21,806 nucleotides of DNA, taken from assembly GCF_000716335.1 (NCBI RefSeq), contig NZ_KL591039.1:6780-28585 (forward strand). The letters are read 5' to 3'. Numbering within the stretch: the first letter of the stretch is position 1; each line of letters begins with the position of its first letter. The position numbers were made by a program, and so were the translations under genes. Below are positions 1 to 6,525 of this stretch, piece after piece. Source of the DNA: Streptomyces sp. NRRL S-118 (GTDB lineage: Bacteria > Actinomycetota > Actinomycetes > Streptomycetales > Streptomycetaceae). Below the pieces are notes generated by a model. The model saw only the letters and a list, made by a program, of their open reading frames with translations, was not told where the DNA came from and ran no database searches.

Positions 1-300
1 GCAAGTGCAGCCCGGACGTCGGCGGCGCCTACCGGTCGGCCGCCCGGGTCAGGTGCCGGTCGGCCCGGGGCGAGTGTCGGGCCAGCCACCCGGGGGCCAC
101 CGCCCGGGCGTCGGCGGCGAGTGCCGGTCGGTCACCGGGGGCCAAGTACCGCCCGGACGTCGGTGGCGCCTGGCAGTCGGCCGTCCGGGGCGAGTGCCGG
201 GCCGGCCACCGGGGGGCGAGCACCGCCCGGGCGTCGGGAGCGAGTCCCGGGTGCCCCTGGAGCGGCACCGGACGGCGCCGGAGAGCGGGCGTCCCGGGAC
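1..300. repeat. Degenerate GC-rich tandem repeat, non-coding
   Basis: No credible gene is seen before position 337. The stretch is built from repeated blocks. The segment near 2-48 re-appears with few changes at 143-190, both containing CCCGGACGTCGG followed by GGCGCCT. The segment 61-120 re-appears at about 181-238 (CGGGGCGAGTG, CGGGCC, CCACC, CCGCCCGGGCGTCGG). The open frames across it translate to Pro/Arg/Gly-rich low-complexity text, as expected of composition alone. Confidence 0.6.
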
Positions 301-336
301 CCCGCGCCCACGCGGCGGCTGGAGGACACTGGAGGC

Positions 337-576
337 ATGTGCCGCAGCATCAAGACCCTTCGCCCGCCCGCCCTGCCCCACGAGGCCACCGAGGAGGACG
401 TGCGTGCCGCCGCCCTCCAGTACGTGCGGAAGGTGTCCGGCTTCCGCACGCCCGCCGCGCACAACCGCGAGGTCTTCGAGCGGGCCGTGGCCGAGATCGC
501 CGAGGCGACCCGCGAACTGCTCGCGGGGATCGAGGTGCGGGGGAGCGCTAGGCGGCCGGCAGAGGACGTCGCATGA
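337..576 (+). CDS. DUF2277 family small protein
   Basis: A 79-residue protein of unknown function matching the small actinobacterial DUF2277 family from memory. Family hallmarks seen are the N-terminal MCRSIKTLR followed by an acidic helix (EATEEDVRAAALQYVRK), then SGFRTP and a second helix AHNREVFERAVAEIAEAT. It looks soluble, all-helical and cytoplasmic, with no signal peptide or membrane segment. The ATG at 337 is chosen because the family begins at this Met-Cys-Arg and a GGAGGAC sits about 9 bases upstream. Its last 29 bases overlap the 3' end of the convergent DedA gene, so the two messages are antisense at their ends. No function should be inferred beyond family membership. Confidence 0.82.
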   Translation: MCRSIKTLRPPALPHEATEEDVRAAALQYVRKVSGFRTPAAHNREVFERAVAEIAEATRELLAGIEVRGSARRPAEDVA

Positions 577-1132
577 CGTAGGCGGCCAGGCTGCCCGCCA
601 GGAAGAGGGCGAGGGCGGAGACCGCCACGCCGGTCCAGGTCGCGCCCAGCCACTGGCCGCCGAAATACCCCAGCCCCACGCTGTACGTCGCCCACGCCAC
701 GCCCGCCAGCGCCGACCACGGCAGGAACTGGCTGGCCTTGCGGCGCGCCGCGCCGGCGCCCAGGGAGACCACGGAGCGGCCGGCGGGGGCGAAGCGTGCG
801 ATCACGACGAGCAGGCCACCGCCCCGCGCGAGCGCCGTGCCGAGACGTTCCTGCGCCCGGGTCAGGCGACGCGAGCGGGCGATGGCCCGGTCCAGGCGGG
901 CGCCGCCGCGCCGGGCCAGGGCGTACGCGACCAGGTCGCCGGCGAGCGAGGCGGCGGCCGCGCACAGCGTGAGGGTCAGCAGGGAGCCGGTGCCCGTGGC
1001 GGCGGCGGTGGCGGCGGTGATCACCAGGATGCCGCTCGGCAGGACCGGCAGGAACACGTCCAGGAGGACCGACACCACGACCGCCACGTAGATCCATGGG
1101 CCGGCGGTCAGCGACCCCACGCTTTCGAGCAC
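548..1132 (-). CDS. DedA family membrane protein
   Basis: About 194 residues with four to five hydrophobic segments, typical of bacterial DedA/SNARE-associated proteins, which are inner-membrane proteins linked to lipid (undecaprenyl-phosphate or phospholipid) flipping and membrane homeostasis. Seen features are an early loop FLPVLPSG and the central ARFAPAGR motif, the conserved re-entrant-loop arginines of the family, followed by SLGAGA. The GTG at 1132 is preferred: GGGGAG lies five bases upstream. A GTG at 1138 or an ATG at 1201 are alternatives, but the extra N-terminus is not hydrophobic or family-like. It lies 65 bases downstream of the DoxX gene on the same strand and may be co-transcribed with it. 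The 3' end overlaps the DUF2277 gene. Confidence 0.82.
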   Translation of the reverse strand: MLESVGSLTAGPWIYVAVVVSVLLDVFLPVLPSGILVITAATAAATGTGSLLTLTLCAAAASLAGDLVAYALARRGGARLDRAIARSRRLTRAQERLGTALARGGGLLVVIARFAPAGRSVVSLGAGAARRKASQFLPWSALAGVAWATYSVGLGYFGGQWLGATWTGVAVSALALFLAGSLAAYVMRRPLPAA

Positions 1133-1197
1133 CTTCACTCCCCGGTCCCGTCCAGCATGGGCGGCTGACAGCCCCACAGCGTACGCCCGGCCGGGGG

Positions 1198-1662
1198 TCA
1201 CACGGAGGCGGGGGCGCCCTTCCCGTCACGCTCGGCCGCGGTGGCGGACGCGGTGCGGGAGCCGAACAGGGAGTCCAGGGCCAGCGCGCCCGGACCCGTG
1301 AAGACCAGGAGCAGCAGCGCCCAGCAGAACATGGCGGACGGCTCGCCGCCGTTCTGCAGCGGGAACAGCGCCTCGGGCTGGTGGACCTTGAAGTACGCGT
1401 ACGCCATCGAGCCGGACGCGACGAAGGCGGCGCTCCGGGTGCCCAGGCCCAGCAGCACCAGGCCGCCGCCCACGAGCTGGATCACGGCGGCGTACCAGCC
1501 GGGCCAGGAGCCGACGGGGACGGTGCCGCCGCCGTGCGCGCCACCGAGGACACCGAAGAGCGAGGCGGCGCCGTGGCACAGGAAGAGCAGGCCGATGACG
1601 ATCCGGAACAGGCCCAGTGCGTACGGGCTGGCCTCGTCGAGGCCGTTTCTCAGACGGGACAT
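1198..1662 (-). CDS. DoxX family membrane protein
   Basis: A 154-residue integral membrane protein of the DoxX family (PF07681 type). It has four hydrophobic segments, around residues 14-37, 55-75, 78-90 and 107-127, and a first-helix motif GLFRIVIGLLFLCHGAASL characteristic of the family. DoxX-like proteins have been tied to redox and thiol stress in actinobacteria; the precise reaction is unknown. The ATG at 1662 has GGAGA seven bases upstream. The promoter candidate lies inside the 3' end of the preceding FAD gene (1705-1734), so this gene can be switched separately from its neighbour. DedA follows on the same strand. Confidence 0.85.
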   Translation of the reverse strand: MSRLRNGLDEASPYALGLFRIVIGLLFLCHGAASLFGVLGGAHGGGTVPVGSWPGWYAAVIQLVGGGLVLLGLGTRSAAFVASGSMAYAYFKVHQPEALFPLQNGGEPSAMFCWALLLLVFTGPGALALDSLFGSRTASATAAERDGKGAPASV

Positions 1663-1704
1663 GAAGGGTCTCCATGCGGTTGGGGACGGAACCGGTGAGG
1701 GGAC

Positions 1705-1736
1705 ACGTTAGGCGGGCCTAATCAATACTTGCAAGT
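1705..1736 (-). promoter_or_regulatory. Putative DoxX promoter with ACTTGCAAGT palindrome
   Basis: On the minus strand TTGCAA (1734-1729), an 18-base spacer and TAACGT (1710-1705) form a plausible -35/-10 pair, putting the start site near 1698. The -35 lies inside the perfect 10-bp palindrome ACTTGCAAGT (1727-1736). The sequence sits in an island of A/T-ending codons at the end of the FAD gene. A repressor of MarR, HxlR or TetR type is a reasonable guess, but no regulator gene is nearby. Confidence 0.45.
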
Positions 1737-3652
1737 TCAATAATCGGAGCTTGGGCCTCCGGCGCGGAGACCTGCAGAGCCGCGCGGGCCACCGCGTCCG
1801 CGTCCGACAAGGTCACCGAGTCGACGCCGGGCCGGGCGCCCGCGGCCGTCACCCAGTGCACGCCCTCCGTGGGCACGCCGAGGGCGAACCGGCGGGTGTG
1901 CGCCCGCCCCTGAGCATCGATCAGACGATACGGGCGCGGTGTGACATCCAGACCACGCGTGTCGTAACCGTCGATGACATGGGTCCGGCACCCGCCCTCC
2001 CGCAGCAGATCCGCCAGCAGGGCGTCGCCGGTGCACCGCAGATCCGGCTCCGGCAGCCGCGCCTCGATCAGCGTGGTCGCGCGCACGGCCGGACCGGGGA
2101 CGTCCGGCGACCGCCCGGTGAAGGCCCCCTCCTCGGCCCGCACCTCCAGGCGCGGGCCGAGCACCTCCAGGACGCCCGCCTCGATCAGCGCCGTCATCTC
2201 CTCGATGCGGCGGCGCGGCGGGCCGATCGAGAGGAACGCGTTCAGCGGCGTGTACCAGCGGTCGAGGTGGTCGCGGCGGGAGGCGCCCGGCAGCCCCGCG
2301 TGGTCCACGATCAGCCGCAGCTCGTTGCGGATGTCGCGCAGCACGTCCAGCGCGGCCTTCAGCGGGCCCGTGCTGTTGCCGAGCGCCGCCCGGGCCGCGT
2401 CCCGGCGCAGGTACGCCAGCAGCCAGGCGCGGTGGTCCTGCGGGGAGTGGAACGTTTCCCCCCGGTACGGGTGCGCGAGACGCTCCCAGGACCAGCGCTC
2501 CTGCTCCGGGACGCCGTACGCGTCCAGGGCGGCCCGCGGGTCGGTGAGGAACAGCGGACGGAAGCCGCGCGCGTCCGGAAGGAGCGTCTCGTAGTACGTC
2601 GTCTCGACCTCCAGCGCCACCAGGGGCCATATCTCGTCGAGGAAGTCCGGCGGATCGCCCGCCTCCGCGCGCTTGCGGAACGCCTTGATGACGTCCGGCG
2701 TCAGCACGAGCGGCTCGTGCCGCTCCGACGCGCCCTTCTCGTTGTCACCGCGGGCCTGGTAAGGGACGCCGCGCCGCGACCCTGCGTACAGGCGCGGCTC
2801 CAGGCCCGATGGGCGGTACACCAGCCCGGAGGCCGCCCGCTCGAACCGGCCGCCGCGGCCCGCCGTCAGCAGCGCCATGTGGTCGAAGAAGTTCAGGCCC
2901 AGGCCCCGCAGCAGTACGGGCTCACCGGGCGCGAGGAACGACAGGTCGAGGTCCGCCGGGTTGGCCGGCGGCAGGTACCGCAGCCCGTGCCGCTCCGCGT
3001 GGGCGGCGAGCCGGACCTCCGTCTCCCCGCCGCCCGCCGGCAGGTGGCCCTGCGCCAGGACCACCGCGCCGAGGCCCGTGAGCACCGTCCCGTCGTCCAG
3101 CGTCAGCGTCTGCGGGGCGCCGGTGCCGCACCCGCGGTGCGCCCCGTCCGTGCCGTCCTCCAGGCGTACGGCCCTGGCGCGGTGCACCCGCACGGTCACC
3201 TGCGGCGGCGCCTCGCGCACCGTGCGCGCGAACGCCCAGGCCAGGTAGGCGCCGTAGCAGGCGCGGGTGGGGTAGTCGTCGGGACCGAGCCCGTACGAGC
3301 GGCTCGCGGCCCACTCGTACAGGCTCGGCCCCCGGCGTATCGGGCCCGCGCAGCGCACGCTGTCGTCGGTGAAGACCGTGACCTGCGAGGCGACGGTGTT
3401 CATCAGCAGCTCGGCCGGCTGGTCGGTGCGCCAGACCCGGCCGGGGCCCGGTGGGAACGGGTCGACGACATGGACGGTCACCGGGGTGCCGGGGGCGAGT
3501 TCCGGGGCGGAGGCGCAGAGTCTTTCGAGCACCGATGTACCGCGAGGACCTGCGCCGACCAGGGCTATGGCACGGGGAACTGCGGAGGTGACGGACGAGA
3601 CGGACAAGACACGACTCCCGGGCAGCGGGGCGGCAAGCGGAACGCTCATCAT
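1718..3652 (-). CDS. FAD/NAD(P)-binding protein (NAD_binding_9 type)
   Basis: A 644-residue flavoprotein-like protein. The N-terminal dinucleotide fold shows AIALVGAGPRGTSVLERL (GxGxxG, about residues 28-45), then a second-strand region VHVVDPFPPGPGRVW and MNTVASQVTVF, as in the FAD-NAD(P)-binding (PF13454) family. A later VVLAQGH is typical of the second flavin-contact strand. Substrate is unknown; relatives resemble N-hydroxylating monooxygenases without a defined reaction. The start is uncertain: ATG codons at 3652 and 3649 lack a strong SD site, and an in-frame TTG about 15 codons downstream has GGGAG seven bases before it. The last eight codons all end in A or T, unlike the rest of the gene. 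Two PHO-box-like repeats lie 84-105 bases upstream. Confidence 0.75.
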   Translation of the reverse strand: MMSVPLAAPLPGSRVLSVSSVTSAVPRAIALVGAGPRGTSVLERLCASAPELAPGTPVTVHVVDPFPPGPGRVWRTDQPAELLMNTVASQVTVFTDDSVRCAGPIRRGPSLYEWAASRSYGLGPDDYPTRACYGAYLAWAFARTVREAPPQVTVRVHRARAVRLEDGTDGAHRGCGTGAPQTLTLDDGTVLTGLGAVVLAQGHLPAGGGETEVRLAAHAERHGLRYLPPANPADLDLSFLAPGEPVLLRGLGLNFFDHMALLTAGRGGRFERAASGLVYRPSGLEPRLYAGSRRGVPYQARGDNEKGASERHEPLVLTPDVIKAFRKRAEAGDPPDFLDEIWPLVALEVETTYYETLLPDARGFRPLFLTDPRAALDAYGVPEQERWSWERLAHPYRGETFHSPQDHRAWLLAYLRRDAARAALGNSTGPLKAALDVLRDIRNELRLIVDHAGLPGASRRDHLDRWYTPLNAFLSIGPPRRRIEEMTALIEAGVLEVLGPRLEVRAEEGAFTGRSPDVPGPAVRATTLIEARLPEPDLRCTGDALLADLLREGGCRTHVIDGYDTRGLDVTPRPYRLIDAQGRAHTRRFALGVPTEGVHWVTAAGARPGVDSVTLSDADAVARAALQVSAPEAQAPIIELASID

Positions 3653-3700
3653 GCCGGTGCGGCCCTGCTCACCGAAGCGCTGCGGAGAGCGTCACCGTCC

Positions 3701-3757
3701 GCTATGCGGGGATCGTCGGGGGGTCTGAACGGGACGTTCACCGGACGTTCACAGCCA
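3701..3757 (-). promoter_or_regulatory. PHO-box-like direct repeats with promoter of the FAD gene
   Basis: Two adjacent 11-nt units beginning GTTCACC (3736-3746) and GTTCACA (3747-3757) match the core of the Streptomyces PhoP direct-repeat unit (GTTCACC at 11-nt spacing). A weaker unit CTGAACG precedes them at 3725. On the minus strand TTCAGA (3729-3724), 17 bases, and CATAGC (3706-3701) form a modest promoter. The repeats would abut the -35, the usual site of activation by a response regulator. Match to the known box is from memory; the promoter hexamers are weak. Confidence 0.5.
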
Positions 3758-3783
3758 CGGCGACACCCGCCGCGACGGACACC

Positions 3784-3897
3784 GGACCCGCCCGCCGCCC
3801 CGACGGCCCGCCGCGACCCGCCCGGCCAGAACCCGACGGCCCGCCGCCACCCGCCCGGCCAGGAACCCGACGGCCCGCCGCGCACCGTCCCGCCGCC
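3784..3897. repeat. Intergenic 33-nt GC-rich tandem repeat
   Basis: The gap between the phoD stop (3966) and the FAD gene start (3652) carries about three copies of a unit of 30-34 bases. Each contains CGACGGCCCGCCGC followed by ACCCGCCCGGCCAG. Copies differ by single bases and small indels. No gene is seen in the gap; the PHO-box-like site occupies its FAD-proximal part. Confidence 0.55.
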
Positions 3898-3965
3898 GGC
3901 CCGGTGGCCGGCCGCCGGACCCGCTTCCCCCGCGACCACGGCGGCCCGCAGCCGCGCCGCCGTGG

Positions 3966-5618
3966 TCACTCCCGTGCCAGCGTCCACTCCTTCACGGTGC
4001 TCAACCCGGCGTCCCCGCGCGCCTGCTCCAGCCGCAGCTCCGCCGCGCGCCCGCGCACCGTCAGCGTCATCAGCTGGTTGCCGAACCACGGCCCGCCCGT
4101 CCGGTGCCAGTCCACCGCGGGCGGCGCGGCGCGCCCGTGCCGCCGCAGGGCGTGGCCGAGCCGGCGGCCCGCGCGGCTCCAGCCGAAGCGGAACCCCCAG
4201 CGCAGGGAGCGCGGGATGCGGTTGTGCACCGGGGAGCAGGTCAGCTGGACCACGCGCGCCTCGGGGATCTCGCCGGTGGTACCCGGCCACACCGGCTCGG
4301 CGAGGTACGCGTGGTGCACGTCGCCCGACAGCACGCACACGGTCGCCGGGGCGTCCGGTCCGCCGCCCGCCTCCGCCAGCAGCCGCGCCAGCCGGTCGAA
4401 CGACTCCGGGAACGCCGACCAGTGCTCCAAGTCCGCCTTGCGGCGCACCGCTTCGGAGATCCGCGCCCAGCGCGCCCCGCGCTCGCCCCGGCACAGCGCC
4501 GCGTTCCAGGCCTCCGCGTCGTGCATCAGCGGCGGCAGCAGCCACGGCAGCGAGGTGCCGATCAGCAGGTGGTCGCAGGAGGCCCGGTCGGCCAGCGCCT
4601 CGTCCCGGATCCACCGCTCCTCGGCCTCGTCCTGCATCGACCGCTCGTGCTCGTCCAGCACCCGGGCCGCCCGGGTGTCCACCATGAGCAGCCGGGTGCG
4701 GCCGAAGTCCCGCCGGTAGCTCCAGCGGACCCCGGCCGGCTTCTCGTCCGCCTCCGCCGCGAACCGCCGCAGCACCTCGGTCCCGTCCGGTGCGGCGCGC
4801 ACCGCCGCGTACAGGGGGTCGGCGTCCAGCTCGTCGGGGGAGAGGTTGCCCAGGTGCTGGTGGACCCAGTACGACATCAGTCCGCTCAGGATGCGCTCCC
4901 GCCACCACGTCGTACGGCGCATGTCGGCCACCCACGCGGCGCTGGTGTTCCAGTCGTCGACGACGTCGTGGTCGTCGAAGATCATGCAGCTGGGCACGGT
5001 GGAGAGCAGCCACCGCACGCCCGGGTCCAGCCAGGATTCGTAGTAGAGGTGGGTGTACTCCTCGTAGTCCGCCACCTGGGCGCCCGGCGGCTCGTCCAGG
5101 TCGCGGCGGGCGGCCAGCCACCGGCGCGTCGCCTCGGACGTCTCGTCGGCGTACACCTGGTCGCCCAGCAGCAGCAGGACGTCGGGGCGCACGGCGGCGG
5201 GGTCGGCCGCGAGGCGGGCGGCGAGCTTGTCCAGCGCGTCCGCGCCCACGGGGTCCTTGCCGTCGCCGGGCGGCGCGGACCAGCGGCAGGACCCGAAGGT
5301 GACGTGGACCTCGCCGGCGCCGGGGCGGGGCGTGGTGATGGTGCTCGCGGGGTACCGCGCGTCGGCGGGCGGCCACACCGTGCGGTCGTCCAGCAGCACC
5401 TCGTACGGGGTCGTCGTGCCGGGCGTCAGCCCGGTGACGGTCACGAGGGCGTAGTGGTGCCCGGCGATCCGGAAGGTGCGCGTGGCACCACCGGCCCCGT
5501 CGGCGCAGCGGACCTCGGCCGTGCAGGGCCGGTCCGCCTCGACCCAGACCGTGGCGCGGTCGCCGCCGGCCCAGTCGACGTACCGCAGGACCGGTCCCAA
5601 GCGCAATCCGGCTGCCAT
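3966..5618 (-). CDS. PhoD-like metallophosphatase (alkaline phosphatase D family)
   Basis: A 550-residue member of the PhoD-like phosphatase family, which hydrolyses phosphomono- and diesters with a Ca/Fe centre. An N-terminal beta domain (about 1-105) precedes the metallophosphatase core. Ligand-bearing motifs seen are FGSCRW, LLLGDQVYADE, IFDDHDVVDDWN and LSGDVHHAYLAE, in family order. Unlike classical secreted PhoD it has no Tat signal peptide, so it is predicted to be cytoplasmic or released by another route. The ATG at 5618 is firm: GGAGGAGG lies six bases upstream, and that SD is the 3' arm of a 15-bp hairpin (5622-5679). It follows the secreted HNH nuclease gene on the same strand. Confidence 0.88.
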   Translation of the reverse strand: MAAGLRLGPVLRYVDWAGGDRATVWVEADRPCTAEVRCADGAGGATRTFRIAGHHYALVTVTGLTPGTTTPYEVLLDDRTVWPPADARYPASTITTPRPGAGEVHVTFGSCRWSAPPGDGKDPVGADALDKLAARLAADPAAVRPDVLLLLGDQVYADETSEATRRWLAARRDLDEPPGAQVADYEEYTHLYYESWLDPGVRWLLSTVPSCMIFDDHDVVDDWNTSAAWVADMRRTTWWRERILSGLMSYWVHQHLGNLSPDELDADPLYAAVRAAPDGTEVLRRFAAEADEKPAGVRWSYRRDFGRTRLLMVDTRAARVLDEHERSMQDEAEERWIRDEALADRASCDHLLIGTSLPWLLPPLMHDAEAWNAALCRGERGARWARISEAVRRKADLEHWSAFPESFDRLARLLAEAGGGPDAPATVCVLSGDVHHAYLAEPVWPGTTGEIPEARVVQLTCSPVHNRIPRSLRWGFRFGWSRAGRRLGHALRRHGRAAPPAVDWHRTGGPWFGNQLMTLTVRGRAAELRLEQARGDAGLSTVKEWTLARE

Positions 5619-5621
5619 GCG

Positions 5622-5679
5622 CGGCCTCCTCCGTCGCCCGTCCCCGTACTCATACGGTACGGAACGACGGAGGAGGCCG
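5622..5679 (-). promoter_or_regulatory. Hairpin that can sequester the phoD Shine-Dalgarno
   Basis: Positions 5622-5636 and 5665-5679 are perfect 15-base inverted complements (CGGCCTCCTCCGTCG and its reverse complement). An inner 6-bp stem lies in the loop (5644-5649 with 5657-5662, 7-base loop). On the minus-strand RNA the 3' arm carries GGAGGAGG, the SD of the PhoD gene. The 5' arm begins 13 bases after the HNH nuclease stop. It may act as intrinsic terminator of the nuclease gene (no U-tract is seen) and as a translation block for read-through RNA. Confidence 0.65.
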
Positions 5680-5692
5680 GGAGCCGGAGGGC

Positions 5693-6337
5693 TCAGCAGC
5701 CGTTGAGGACGGACTGCAGGGCGCTCTTCTCCGCCGAGTCCACGCTCAGCTTCCAGTGGTACTTCACGTGCACCCACATCCGGGCGTAGGTGCAGCGGTA
5801 CGCGGTGCGCGGCGGCAGCCACTCGGCCGGGTCGAGGTCGCTCTTGGCCTGGTTGACGTCGTCCGTCACGGCGATCAGCTGCGGGCGGGTCAGGTCGTTG
5901 GCGAACGCCTGGCGCTGCGAGGTGGTCCAGCTGCTGGCGCCCGAGCGCCACGCCTCGGCGAGGGCGACGACGTGGTCGATGTCCAGGTCCGAGGCCGCGC
6001 GCCAGGTGGCGCCGTCGTACTCCGAGTACCAGGTGCCGCTGACCGCCGCGCAGCCGGAGTCCTGGACCACGTTGACGCCGTCGCGCTTGAGGACGACCTC
6101 ACGGGTGTTGCAGCTGCCCGACTGGGTGCTCCAGTGCGGGAACAGGTCACGGCTGTAACCACTGGAGGAACCTTCCGCCTTCACCGTGAGCTGGCTCAGC
6201 CAGGAGCGGGCGGTGTCGGCGCCGACGGGGGTGGGCGGGGCGGCCTGGGCGGTGGGGGCGGTGGCCAGGACGCCGGTGGCGGTGAGTGCTGCGGAGGCGG
6301 CGAGCACGGCTATTCGACGCGCGTAGACACCGGACAT
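5693..6337 (-). CDS. Secreted HNH endonuclease family protein (DUF1524-like)
   Basis: A 214-residue protein with a Sec signal peptide: MSGVYARR, a hydrophobic Ala-rich core and AQA-A near residue 32. The mature part carries an HNH/DUF1524-type core with DLDIDHVVALAEAWRSGA (catalytic His), then VTDDVNQAKSD with a candidate metal-coordinating Asn, and a closing helix YARMWVHVKYHW. Four Cys (in GSCN, DSGC, YRC and the C-terminal NGC) could form two disulfides, fitting an exported enzyme. It likely degrades extracellular DNA or RNA. AGGAG lies five bases before the ATG. It is divergent from the FetB-type gene, and a 32-base hairpin lies in its leader (6366-6397). PhoD phosphatase follows downstream. 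Confidence 0.85.
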   Translation of the reverse strand: MSGVYARRIAVLAASAALTATGVLATAPTAQAAPPTPVGADTARSWLSQLTVKAEGSSSGYSRDLFPHWSTQSGSCNTREVVLKRDGVNVVQDSGCAAVSGTWYSEYDGATWRAASDLDIDHVVALAEAWRSGASSWTTSQRQAFANDLTRPQLIAVTDDVNQAKSDLDPAEWLPPRTAYRCTYARMWVHVKYHWKLSVDSAEKSALQSVLNGC

Positions 6338-6365
6338 GCGAACTCCTAGAGAGGTGGGGGGCCTT

Positions 6366-6397
6366 GGCCGAGATCCCGCCCGGCGGGCGGCTCGGCC
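6366..6397. promoter_or_regulatory. Leader hairpin upstream of the HNH nuclease
   Basis: GGCCGAG (6366-6372) and CTCGGCC (6391-6397) are perfect complements and enclose a second inverted pair CCCGC/GCGGG (6375-6379, 6383-6387). It lies 29 bases upstream of the nuclease ATG, in the space shared with the divergent FetB-type gene. It could be a 5'-UTR stability element or an operator. Confidence 0.4.
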
Positions 6398-6450
6398 ATG
6401 GTTGCGACGCCAGGTTTCGGTCAGGCGGGCGCCAGGTAACAGAGTGGCGA

Positions 6451-6491
6451 CATGCTCACGTCAGATCAAGGGTCCGGGCATGCTGACGTCA
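6451..6491. promoter_or_regulatory. Paired CATGCTSACGTCA direct repeats
   Basis: CATGCTCACGTCA (6451-6463) and CATGCTGACGTCA (6479-6491) differ at one base and lie 28 bases apart start to start, in the divergent promoter region between the nuclease and FetB-type genes. Both are followed by an AGATC. They may be a two-site operator; the factor is unknown. Confidence 0.35.
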
Positions 6492-6525
6492 CGCCAGATC
6501 TCCGTCGGCGCACTACGGTTGGCGG

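Noticed and set aside
1751..4687. Long plus-strand open frame of 978 codons
   Set aside because: Antisense to the FAD and PhoD genes; translation is Arg/Gly/Ala/Pro-rich without domains. Expected in high-GC DNA.
3649..5376. Minus-strand frame of 575 codons overlapping PhoD
   Set aside because: Alternative frame of phoD running into the 33-nt repeat; Arg/Gly/Ala-rich and without domains.
5619..5692. PHO box directly upstream of the PhoD gene
   Set aside because: No GTTCACC-like 11-nt repeats in the gap; the sequence is dominated by the hairpin.
6484..6491. TGACGTCA as a stand-alone palindromic operator
   Set aside because: Eight bases only and part of the longer direct repeat, which is the better description.
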